The translations under genes were made by a program, and so were the position numbers. The notes under the pieces are model-generated. The model saw only the letters and a program-made list of their open reading frames with translations. It ran no database searches and was not told where the DNA came from. From assembly GCA_047632755.1 (NCBI GenBank), contig JBLIDT010000035.1, positions 1 through 24,938 of the forward strand: a stretch of 24,938 nucleotides of DNA, written 5' to 3'. This stretch comes from JAKVAV01 sp047632755. GTDB taxonomy: Bacteria; Bacteroidota; Bacteroidia; Flavobacteriales_D; Cryomorphaceae. Below, in pieces: positions 14,713-22,706 of this stretch; positions within the stretch are counted from its first letter, which is position 1; each line of letters begins with the position of its first letter.

Positions 14713-16344
14713 TTAAGGTTTCTCAACTTGGTACAAAACCAAGGTGTTTTGAGTCCATTTGTCTTTAAATTCAAAGTAGATTTTACCACTGTGATTCAGC
14801 GCGTATTGCTTTTCGCCAAGTAGCCATGTTTCTTCTTTTGGCTGAGCCAAATACAGTAACCTGCTGTCTGTAGTTAAGGTGAAATAATATGGGATTTGAA
14901 AGGCTAGAAGAGGAGGAGTTGAGATGCTGTCTGTCATGAAGCTCTTGCCAGCCAATGACAATTCAGGTTTAAAAGTGTAAAGATCTCCTGTCCAATAGAC
15001 CTCCTCGTTATCGGCGATTTCTATGAATTGCTCCACTTGATTTGCGTAATAGGTGGCCTTGCTTTCTGCCGCTTGAACTGGGAGGATGCACACATTGTAA
15101 GAGACTCTCAAGAAAGCCAGGATGAGTGCAATATGTAGAAATCCATTTTGCGAAAAGCGAAACTGAAATGCAGATACTGCGAGAAATAGAGCTCCGCACA
15201 CGAAGAATCGAATACTAGAAACCTGCTCCACTGGCAGAACCTCTATAAAGGGCAAGACTATAAACACCACTCCAATGATAGCAGCCAAAACTGCCCCGAT
15301 TCGCGAAAGCTTGAAATCAAATCTTTCCGTTTGTGTAAGCTTGGAAATGATTTGAGAAATAAGGATGGCAAGAAAAGGGAAGAAGGCATAGAGGTAGCGG
15401 TTGCGCAGTTCAGGTGATATCCAGTAGAGCCAAATATTTGCGGTGATAAACACCAACGAGAAGACTGCCAGGGGTGATTGATTCCACTTTGCTCGTTTTG
15501 ACCAAATGAAAAAGATGCTCCAGGGCAGAGTAATCTGAATAAGCTGCAGTGGGAACGAGTAAATAGCTTTGAAAATGCTCTCCATTCCTGCGTTATTTGC
15601 AGACTTCGAGGAACTTTCGGACCAAAGGTTTAGCGCAAAGGCCAATGCATCTTCGTACTCTGAATATGCCAAGAAATAGCCTCCGACAATTCCTGTGAAA
15701 AGTAAAATTCCCGCCAAGTGTTTCCAGGATAGCAAGCTTTTCCAATCGCGAAGCCAAGCGAGATAAGCAAAGAGAGTGAGACCTTGAAAAGCTACTGACG
15801 GCAAGCCTTTGGTGAGTGCGCCGATTGCCACGAGTAAATAGGATACCAAGAATAGAAGTAAGATATTCCTTTTTTGGTGAAAATGAAAGATGGCAATTGC
15901 CTGCAGGAAGACAATCAAGGAGTAAAACAAGTCTATTTCTCCTGCATTGACGGCACCGTAAAAAACCAAGTCACCAAAAGTCAAGAAAATAATTGCCGCA
16001 TAAAGAGCAGACCTCTTTCCGTCGTACTTTCTGGCAATGCAGAAAAGAAGAGCGGCAATAACCCATAGAGAAAGAACACCCGGAAATCGGACAGCCGAAG
16101 GAGAGAAGGAGTCATGAATGATAAAGGAAGCAGCCAAAACCCAATTGTAGACGGGCGGTTTGTTGTAGTAGGGATCTCCATGGATAGCAGGAACTAGGGC
16201 ATTGTCGCCAAGGAGCGTTTCAATGCCTACAACGGCTCTTCTAGGTTCCTCCGCTCTAAGTCCAATAACGTGATTGAAAAAGAAATATCCCGCGATCAAA
16301 AGAACCAATAACAGAATGACTTCAATCTTACCAGCTTTGTTCAT
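14713..16344 (-). CDS. GT39/ArnT-like membrane glycosyltransferase
   Basis: A 543-residue protein with about a dozen membrane segments. The N-terminal loop has an acidic pair (Glu32-Glu33) in GLRAEEPRRA and then HGDPYYNKPPVYNW, the usual GT39/ArnT pattern in which an acidic residue and a KPP loop build the active site. Such enzymes take a sugar from a polyprenyl-phosphate carrier and add it to lipid A, proteins or other lipids on the periplasmic side. It is the first gene of a two-gene minus-strand operon with the GT4. A weak candidate promoter (TTG, 22 bases, AACTTTTG) lies close upstream. Acceptor unknown. Confidence 0.85.
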   Translation of the reverse strand: MNKAGKIEVILLLVLLIAGYFFFNHVIGLRAEEPRRAVVGIETLLGDNALVPAIHGDPYYNKPPVYNWVLAASFIIHDSFSPSAVRFPGVLSLWVIAALLFCIARKYDGKRSALYAAIIFLTFGDLVFYGAVNAGEIDLFYSLIVFLQAIAIFHFHQKRNILLLFLVSYLLVAIGALTKGLPSVAFQGLTLFAYLAWLRDWKSLLSWKHLAGILLFTGIVGGYFLAYSEYEDALAFALNLWSESSSKSANNAGMESIFKAIYSFPLQLIQITLPWSIFFIWSKRAKWNQSPLAVFSLVFITANIWLYWISPELRNRYLYAFFPFLAILISQIISKLTQTERFDFKLSRIGAVLAAIIGVVFIVLPFIEVLPVEQVSSIRFFVCGALFLAVSAFQFRFSQNGFLHIALILAFLRVSYNVCILPVQAAESKATYYANQVEQFIEIADNEEVYWTGDLYTFKPELSLAGKSFMTDSISTPPLLAFQIPYYFTLTTDSRLLYLAQPKEETWLLGEKQYALNHSGKIYFEFKDKWTQNTLVLYQVEKP

Positions 16345-16585
16345 TGCGTCAAAAGTTCAAAAATTTTCTGAGTGAGCACCAATTAAATTTGAGAAGTGCC
16401 ACAGTCTTCTAATTGGGTATCAAAACTTAATGAGTATTGCCCACGCAATTTGCATCGGAAAAGCCATTCTTATACAACTTGCACATCTTCTGTTCGTCAG
16501 TTTAGAATACCAAGAGTAGTGCAGGAATCCAAAGCGCATCCTCCTTATAAATGATGTACCTTTTGGCCATAATTGTGAAATCCAT

Positions 16586-17695
16586 ATGTTGAAGAAGAAT
16601 TTCTTCCTTTTTGTTATGCTAACTATAGCATTCGTTTCTTGCAAGGAAGAAGAGGAGCCACCGGTGGAGCCAAAACCTAAGCCGCCGATCAGCGCGTTAC
16701 CAGTCAATGTTGAATTGGACTCTTTGCCTTACGCGACACTTGCTGAATACAATTTTTTTATAGGTGATAATATGGCGGACTTAGCTCCGAATGAAGGTCT
16801 TTTGCTCTATGAGCCTATTACCCAACTTTTTACCGACTACGCCAAGAAAACACGCTATGTTTGGATGCCCGAAGGAGTATCTGCAAATTATGTTTCGGAC
16901 TTCGAATCTTTCGATTTTCCTGACGGAGCGATATTGATCAAGAATTTCTTTTACGAGAATGTTTTGCCAAACAATGACCGAAGAGTTATGGAGACAAGGC
17001 TCTTATATAAACGAGATGGTGTTTGGGAGTTTGCTGATTATGTTTGGAATGACGAGCAAACTGAGGCATTGTTTGACTTAGGGGGCTCAAATAAACCCAT
17101 CGATGTAGTCCTCGATAATGGCGAAAGTTTGTCCATCAACTACCGAGTCCCCAGTGAATCTCAGTGTATCACTTGTCACAAGATTAGCGAGATCGCTTCG
17201 CCGAATGGGCCGAAGCCTCAAAACTTGAATGCCGATTTGGAATACCAAGAAGGCGTTATGAATCAATTGATGAAGTGGGCCGAATTGGGATATTTGGAGC
17301 CAACATATCCTTCAGAGATCGAAACGATGGTCGACTGGGAAGACGAGACTCAGCTTTTGCAAGACCGCGTTAGAGCATACCTCGACGCAAATTGCGGCCA
17401 CTGCCATAAGAATGAAGCGCACTGCGCATACCGTAATATTCGCCTGTCATTTGAAGACAACGATCGCGACAATAATCTAGGGATTTGTGTTCCATTCGAT
17501 GAATTTGTCCCTGGCCAACCTATGATGGAATATATCATAGAAGCTGGTGATGCTGACAGGAGCATGTTGGTTTACCGCATGCTCGCTGAAGAAGAAAATG
17601 TTCAAATGCCTCTTATTGGAAAAAGCGTGATTCACCACGAAGGCATAGAGCTTTTAACCACTTACATTAATTCACTTGAAGAAATCTGTAATTAA
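16586..17695 (+). CDS. Diheme c-type cytochrome lipoprotein (SO2930-like family)
   Basis: A 369-residue lipoprotein: signal peptide with lipobox AFVSC, Cys19, followed by KEEEEPP. The Lys plus acidic run after the Cys resembles the Bacteroidota surface-export signal for lipoproteins. Two heme c sites are present: CITCH (194-198) and CGHCH (270-274). The conserved stretches LFTDYA.KTRYVWMPEG, FDFPDGAILIKNFFY, RLLYKRDGVWEFADYVWNDEQTEA and the C-terminal MPLIGKSVIHHEGIELL match the SO2930-like diheme family as I recall it. Electron carriage is likely but the redox partner is unknown. It is 10 bases upstream of the UnbV-ASPIC gene, so they are probably co-transcribed. Confidence 0.85.
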   Translation: MLKKNFFLFVMLTIAFVSCKEEEEPPVEPKPKPPISALPVNVELDSLPYATLAEYNFFIGDNMADLAPNEGLLLYEPITQLFTDYAKKTRYVWMPEGVSANYVSDFESFDFPDGAILIKNFFYENVLPNNDRRVMETRLLYKRDGVWEFADYVWNDEQTEALFDLGGSNKPIDVVLDNGESLSINYRVPSESQCITCHKISEIASPNGPKPQNLNADLEYQEGVMNQLMKWAELGYLEPTYPSEIETMVDWEDETQLLQDRVRAYLDANCGHCHKNEAHCAYRNIRLSFEDNDRDNNLGICVPFDEFVPGQPMMEYIIEAGDADRSMLVYRMLAEEENVQMPLIGKSVIHHEGIELLTTYINSLEEICN

Positions 17696-17705
17696 ACTAC
17701 AAACC

Positions 17706-19721
17706 ATGAGAAAAGTCTACCTGTCATTTTTAACCATAGTTTTTGCCAGCGCTCTACAGGCCCAAAATTCTTGTGCGGAAGCACTCGAGATTACAACTGG
17801 TCTGCATACAGTCGACACTGTTGATGGAGTAGAAATTCCAGATCCAATTTGCGCTGGGAACGGAACAGGTGCAACTAACGGTGAATGGTACATTTACCAA
17901 CCCACCGACACTTTTAATTTGACGATCACCACTTCTCTTGACCAAAATGCTGGAATTGATACCCGTGTTCATCTTTATATCGGAGAATGTGGAGATCTAA
18001 TATGTGTTGAAGGAGATGATGATGGAGGATCAGTTTACCTCTCTATCTTGGAAGCAGTTGTTTACCCTGAGAATGTCTACTTCATTGCTTTTGATGATAG
18101 GTGGGATTCTGAAGGATTTGATTTTGAGATTATTGAGGAAGAATTTGTTACACCACCACCTCCCGTGCCATCTGTATTCTCCTTTACTCCTCAGTCCTTG
18201 GGGCTAGAAGGTAGTTTAAGAGGAGCTGTTGATATGGATGGAGATCATCTGGATGATGTTATCGCTATCGAGGATAATGCCGTGAATGTTTCAGTCCAAA
18301 CGACGATTGGTATGAGTACCATCTCTATTCCTACGCCAAACGCTGTGTACTCACCGTCTTGGAGTCTTGCTGCGGGAGATGTTGATGGAAATGGATGGAA
18401 TGATTTGGTTTATGGCGGTGGCTCAGGCGCTAGCATTATGCTTCGTGCAGATGATGGTGAGTCTTTCGACGAACAAATCACCAGTGACTTTTACCTCTTT
18501 TCGCAAAGATCAAACATGGTTGATATTAACAATGATGGAGATCTTGACGTTTTCGTATGTCACGATGTTGAGCCGAATACTTTCTTCATAAACCAAGGTG
18601 ATGGCACTATGGACTTTATTCAAGGAGGCCTTGGAGATGATGAGAATGGTGGAAACTACGGTTCTATCTGGACTGATTACGACAATGATGGAGACATTGA
18701 CATGTTCATTGCTAAATGTCGCGGTGGCAACAACGAGATCAAGATTAATGAAATGCACCGGAACAATGGAGATGGAACTTACACTGAAGTAGGTGAAGAG
18801 ATTGGTCTTGCTGATCCTGTTCAAACCTGGTCTTCCGCTTGGGGAGATTATGACAACGACGGCGACATGGATGTGTTTGTTGGTGCGAGTTCTTTTTCTG
18901 ACGGATCACATAAAATGATGGTTAACAACGGTGATGGAACTTTTTCTGACATGACTGTTGGTACAGGTTTGGAAAGTTTAGGTGGTACAAGTATCGAATG
19001 GGTAACGCATGACTTTGACAATGACGGTTACCTAGACATTATGGGCGGGGCTGGAAATATCCTCAAAAACAATGGAGATATGTCCTTTGCCATAACCAAT
19101 GTGGATTTCTTCAATGGTCCCGTTGGCGATCTGAACAATGATGGTTTCCTCGACGTAGTTTCGAATAGCCAAATTCAGTACAACGATGCCAACGAAAACA
19201 ACTACCTCGTAGTTAATACAATTGGTACGGAAAGTAATCTTAACGGAATTGGCTCGCGAATTACCGTTTATACTGAATCGTTCAGTCAAATCCGCGAAAT
19301 TAGAAGTGGAGATGGATTCCGCTACATGAGTTCACTCAACGCTTATTTTGGCCTAGGTCAGGATGCCGAAATTGATAGTGTTGTAGTTAATTGGCCTTCA
19401 GGAAATACTGACGTGATATACAACCCAGAGATCAACACTTCACTTTCAATCACGGAAGGTTCAAATCCACTTTCCATCGAAAACGAAATTGAGGCATCGC
19501 TTAAGGTTTATCCCAATCCTGCCATCAACGAACTTTTCATCGACGCTTCTGAAAACCTAATCGGCAGCAAAGTTGACATTTATGATGTTCAAGGAAAAAG
19601 AGTTCAATCAGGAATTTTGAATTCCAACAGAGTTGACGTTTCAAGCTTGGAAACGGGCAATTACATTCTCCAAATTGTACTTGGTGAGGTAGCGGTTGAA
19701 TCTAAGTTTTACAAGAAATAA
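17706..19721 (+). CDS. FG-GAP/VCBS repeat protein with UnbV-ASPIC domain and T9SS sorting tail
   Basis: A 671-residue secreted protein. Signal peptide 1-20 (start ATG 17706, not the upstream ORF start at 17676). A PPC-like beta domain covers about 21-145. Seven calcium-loop repeats (DMDGDHLDD, DVDGNGWND, DINNDGDLD, DYDNDGDID, DYDNDGDMD, DFDNDGYLD, DLNNDGFLD) lie between about 176 and 484, the mark of an FG-GAP beta-propeller. An UnbV/ASPIC domain spans about 498-585 with GIGSRITVY, SGDGFRYMS, YFGLG and WPSG. The T9SS type A tail begins LKVYPNP at 599. This is the CRTAC1-like architecture, of unknown function. It sits right after the diheme cytochrome and ends at a strong terminator. Confidence 0.88.
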   Translation: MRKVYLSFLTIVFASALQAQNSCAEALEITTGLHTVDTVDGVEIPDPICAGNGTGATNGEWYIYQPTDTFNLTITTSLDQNAGIDTRVHLYIGECGDLICVEGDDDGGSVYLSILEAVVYPENVYFIAFDDRWDSEGFDFEIIEEEFVTPPPPVPSVFSFTPQSLGLEGSLRGAVDMDGDHLDDVIAIEDNAVNVSVQTTIGMSTISIPTPNAVYSPSWSLAAGDVDGNGWNDLVYGGGSGASIMLRADDGESFDEQITSDFYLFSQRSNMVDINNDGDLDVFVCHDVEPNTFFINQGDGTMDFIQGGLGDDENGGNYGSIWTDYDNDGDIDMFIAKCRGGNNEIKINEMHRNNGDGTYTEVGEEIGLADPVQTWSSAWGDYDNDGDMDVFVGASSFSDGSHKMMVNNGDGTFSDMTVGTGLESLGGTSIEWVTHDFDNDGYLDIMGGAGNILKNNGDMSFAITNVDFFNGPVGDLNNDGFLDVVSNSQIQYNDANENNYLVVNTIGTESNLNGIGSRITVYTESFSQIREIRSGDGFRYMSSLNAYFGLGQDAEIDSVVVNWPSGNTDVIYNPEINTSLSITEGSNPLSIENEIEASLKVYPNPAINELFIDASENLIGSKVDIYDVQGKRVQSGILNSNRVDVSSLETGNYILQIVLGEVAVESKFYKK

Positions 19722-19740
19722 TCACATCGCTTTTAATTGG

Positions 19741-19768
19741 AACCCCGATCGTATGATCGGGGTTTTTT
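19741..19768 (+). terminator. Rho-independent terminator of the cytochrome/UnbV operon
   Basis: AACCCCGATC (19741-19750) pairs with GATCGGGGTT (19755-19764) around GTAT; six T run from 19763 to 19768. It lies 20 bases after the UnbV-ASPIC stop. Confidence 0.95.
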
Positions 19769-19843
19769 ATTTTAGACATTTTTCTTTTCACATTATTGAA
19801 TCACACGTATTCAAGTGGCTGAGGCAATACTTAACTTTACGCT

Positions 19844-20989
19844 GTGCTAGCAAAAGAAACGATAGTTTTAGTGGGACCCGCTTATCCGCTTAGGGGCGGA
19901 ATAGCTCACTTTAATGAGTCTTTTGCAAATACTTTGGCAGCGGATGGATACGACTTAAAAATCGTTAGTTTTTACTTGCAGTACCCTTCGTTTCTGTTTC
20001 CAGGAAAAACACAAACGGCAGAAGTTGATCCACCCCGTGATTTGGAAATATATCCCTTGATCAGCAGCATTAACCCACTTTCGTGGAAAAAGGCAGCCAA
20101 GGTTATCTCTTCCTGGAAGCCTACTGTCGTTGTCATACGTTTCTGGATTCCGTTCATGGGTCCTGCTCTCGGCACAATTGCACGAATATTACGCAAGAGA
20201 GGAGTGATGGTAATTGGATTGGTTGATAACGCTCTGCCACACGAGGCGAGACCAGCCGATAAAATCCTCTCACGCTATTTCTTCAAAAATTGCGATGCTT
20301 TTTTTACGCTCTCAAAAAGTGTTGGAGAGGATATAAACCGATTGGCTCCAGGTAGACCAGTTGCCACTAGCCCGCATCCACTCTATGACTTTTTTGGCGA
20401 GAAAGTCTCAAAAATTCAGGCAATAAAGGAATTGAATCTGGATCCTGACTTTCGATACATCCTGTTCTTTGGATTTGTGAGGAAATACAAAGGGCTCGAC
20501 CTATTGATGGAGGGATTTGCCAAGTCAGGTCTGAAAAGCAAAAAAGTCAAACTCATTGTAGCAGGAGAGTTTTACGATGACAGTTCCACTTATTTCGAGC
20601 TGGCCAAATCTTTGCAAATTGAGGAATCAATGGTGTTCCGAAATGAGTATATCCCCGAAGCTGAGGTGAAAAATTACTTCTGTGCTGCTGCTCTTGTTGC
20701 TCAGACCTATAGGTCGGCAACACAAAGTGGGGTAACACAAATAGCCTATCATTTTGAGCGTCCAATGCTCGTGACTGACGTCGGCGGCCTCTCAGAAATC
20801 GTTCCTAACGGCAAAGCGGGATTCGTCGTAGATCCACAGCCTGATGCAATAGCTGAATCTTTGGCCCGTTTTTTTCAAAATGACTTGGAAGAAGAGTTCG
20901 AAAAGAACGTCGCAGTTGAGAAAGAACGGTTTTCATGGAGTCATTTCAAACATGAGTTTTTATCTTTTGTTAATCAAATCAGGAACTAG
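19844..20989 (+). CDS. Family 4-like glycosyltransferase with altered EX7E motif
   Basis: A 381-residue GT-B enzyme, probably starting at GTG 19844; no ATG fits. The N-terminal strand IVLVGPAYPLRGGIAHFN contains the Gly-rich acceptor loop. FFGFVRKYKGLDLLMEGF is the usual donor-domain entry. Where EX7E is expected, the sequence is YRSATQSGVTQIAYHFERP, so the two acids are replaced by Ser291 and Gln299. This variant occurs in a Bacteroidota subgroup and the fold is otherwise intact. Donor and acceptor are unknown. It opens a run with the MORN gene, which starts seven bases on. A terminator at 19741-19768 separates it from upstream genes. Confidence 0.82.
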   Translation: MLAKETIVLVGPAYPLRGGIAHFNESFANTLAADGYDLKIVSFYLQYPSFLFPGKTQTAEVDPPRDLEIYPLISSINPLSWKKAAKVISSWKPTVVVIRFWIPFMGPALGTIARILRKRGVMVIGLVDNALPHEARPADKILSRYFFKNCDAFFTLSKSVGEDINRLAPGRPVATSPHPLYDFFGEKVSKIQAIKELNLDPDFRYILFFGFVRKYKGLDLLMEGFAKSGLKSKKVKLIVAGEFYDDSSTYFELAKSLQIEESMVFRNEYIPEAEVKNYFCAAALVAQTYRSATQSGVTQIAYHFERPMLVTDVGGLSEIVPNGKAGFVVDPQPDAIAESLARFFQNDLEEEFEKNVAVEKERFSWSHFKHEFLSFVNQIRN

Positions 20990-20996
20990 TCTGGCT

Positions 20997-21977
20997 ATGA
21001 ATAGGGTTATCTTTTTGTTCTTTTTTACGTGTTTGTTTCAGCCTTTGATCGGTCAAATCAATCAAACCGATAGTGATGGCAAGAACCATGGCCCTTGGGA
21101 GAAACGATACGAAAACGGAGAGATCCAATACCGAGGTGAATTCAGTCATGGAGAACCCATAGGAACGTTTGAGCGCTTTTACGACGATGGCATTTTGCAA
21201 GCCGTAATTGAATACAGGAATTCGAGTGAGAATTACGCGACTTTGTATTATCCTGAAATCGAAGTTAGGATGGCTGAAGGGAGATACATCGATCAAGAAC
21301 GAGATAGTGTCTGGACATTCTATTCTGAAGAGGGCAACCTCACCTCAAAGGAGTCTTATCAGAATGGCGAAAAGGAAGGGTCTACTGAAATATACTACGA
21401 AGATGGGAGTATCTCAGAACGAATCATGTTCAAGGGTGATGTAAAAAACGGAGCATGGGAACAGTATTTTAACAATGGAAATCCGAAGCTAAAAGCGAGC
21501 GTGATAAACGGAGTGAAATACGATGGACAGTACACCACTTACAATCTCGATGGGATAAAACTAAAAGAGGGGAAATACAGCGATGGTAAGAAAGAAAGCT
21601 CTTGGTATATTTTCAATGAAGACGGTTCGGTGCACATTATATACGTTTACCGCGATGATGAGATAGAAGAAGAATTTCCCAAGAATGGAACCTTCGAGCT
21701 GTTTTGGCCCAATGACATAAAAAGGTCGGAATACACTTACCGAAATGGAAAGCGTCAAGGAGCCTTTAAAGAGTGGTTTGACAAAGGCGAGTGGAAAAAT
21801 GAAGAGCGGATCGATGAAGCTGGAAATCGGTATCCGATTCAGAAGCTTCATGGCACTCAGCTTCGTCGCGAGGGAATTTTCAAGGAGGGAAAGCTACATG
21901 GTGAGATAATTACCTACGGCGAGGATGGATCAGTAAAGAAGAAAGCCACCTACGAAATGGGGGAAATAGTTGATTAA
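20997..21977 (+). CDS. Secreted MORN-repeat protein
   Basis: A 326-residue protein. Signal peptide MNRVIFLFFFTCLFQPLIGQ; this ATG at 20997 is preferred over the upstream in-frame ATG at 20952, which lies inside the glycosyltransferase gene. Most of the chain is a run of MORN_2-type units of the form G.W..Y..G....R..F..G...G, seen for example in HGPWEKRYENGEIQYRGEF and NGAWEQYFNNGNPKLKA, then QGAFKEWFDKGEWKNE, about eight to ten in total. Such repeats form extended beta sheets; similar proteins appear in antitoxin-like (YwqK) and membrane-associated families, but no toxin gene is next to it. The role is unknown. It is seven bases after the glycosyltransferase and 21 before the lipoprotein. Confidence 0.8.
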   Translation: MNRVIFLFFFTCLFQPLIGQINQTDSDGKNHGPWEKRYENGEIQYRGEFSHGEPIGTFERFYDDGILQAVIEYRNSSENYATLYYPEIEVRMAEGRYIDQERDSVWTFYSEEGNLTSKESYQNGEKEGSTEIYYEDGSISERIMFKGDVKNGAWEQYFNNGNPKLKASVINGVKYDGQYTTYNLDGIKLKEGKYSDGKKESSWYIFNEDGSVHIIYVYRDDEIEEEFPKNGTFELFWPNDIKRSEYTYRNGKRQGAFKEWFDKGEWKNEERIDEAGNRYPIQKLHGTQLRREGIFKEGKLHGEIITYGEDGSVKKKATYEMGEIVD

Positions 21978-21998
21978 CTTGTATTTATCCCAGAAACA

Positions 21999-22706
21999 AT
22001 GAGGAAACTTTTCTACATCATTTTCGCTTCTTTTATTTTCGGTGCATGCAGTGAGGACGAAACGGACGAATTGACCCTGAATTTGGGTTATGATTACTTC
22101 CCCATTGAAGTTGGAACTTTTGTGGAGTACCGTGCCGACAGCATTTGGCATGACCAACCCAACCCAAACATTGAAGGCATTCACGATACCACCTCTTATT
22201 TTATCCGCGAAGAAATAGAGTCAGAGATTTTGGATGCGCAGGACGAGCCGTCTCTGAGAATTGTTAGATATAAAAGGAATACATTGTCGGAAGACTGGAA
22301 TTTGGTAGACGTCTGGTTCGCTAAAAGGACTGCGCAAAATGCAGAAAAAGTAGAGGAGAATGTGCGGTACATTAAATTGGCTTTTCCCGTAAGGGAATCA
22401 GCAATGTGGAATTTGAATGCGTTGAATGCAAATGATGAGTGGCCTGCATTTTACGACAGCCTTTTTGTAGAAAGGGAAACGGAAGACTTCCTATTTCCGA
22501 AAACAATAAAGGTTTTGCAGCGGGACAATAAGAATTTGATTGACGATGAATTGGCTTTTGAAATATACGCGGAGGGTGTTGGGTTGATCAAGCGCTACGA
22601 GCGGGATTTAACAACGCAACTCAATTTTGTCAACGAACCCATTGCGGAGAACATTCGCTTGGGACATGAATTTAAATGGGAAATAATAGATTATGGTGTC
22701 AATTAG
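21999..22706 (+). CDS. Predicted surface-exposed lipoprotein, function unknown
   Basis: A 235-residue protein with a lipobox (FIFGAC, Cys17) and the acidic run SEDETD directly after, which resembles the Ser-Asp/Glu export signal reported for surface lipoproteins of Bacteroidota. The mature part is beta-rich with YFPIEVGTFVEYRADSIWHD near the start, which I recognise only as a Bacteroidota hypothetical family type. It overlaps the subtilisin gene by 14 bases, so the two are translationally linked. It may be a partner or anchor of that protease, but this is inference. Confidence 0.7.
   Translation: MRKLFYIIFASFIFGACSEDETDELTLNLGYDYFPIEVGTFVEYRADSIWHDQPNPNIEGIHDTTSYFIREEIESEILDAQDEPSLRIVRYKRNTLSEDWNLVDVWFAKRTAQNAEKVEENVRYIKLAFPVRESAMWNLNALNANDEWPAFYDSLFVERETEDFLFPKTIKVLQRDNKNLIDDELAFEIYAEGVGLIKRYERDLTTQLNFVNEPIAENIRLGHEFKWEIIDYGVN

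Noticed and set aside
16345..16585. Small gene or regulatory RNA between the GT39-like and cytochrome genes
   Set aside because: Only a short hairpin (ATTGC-CCAC-GCAAT, 16436-16449) and weak promoter-like words were seen; nothing that supports a gene.
20997..21977. MORN protein as an antitoxin of a toxin-antitoxin pair
   Set aside because: YwqK-like antitoxins share the repeat, but this one has a signal peptide and no toxin gene is adjacent.
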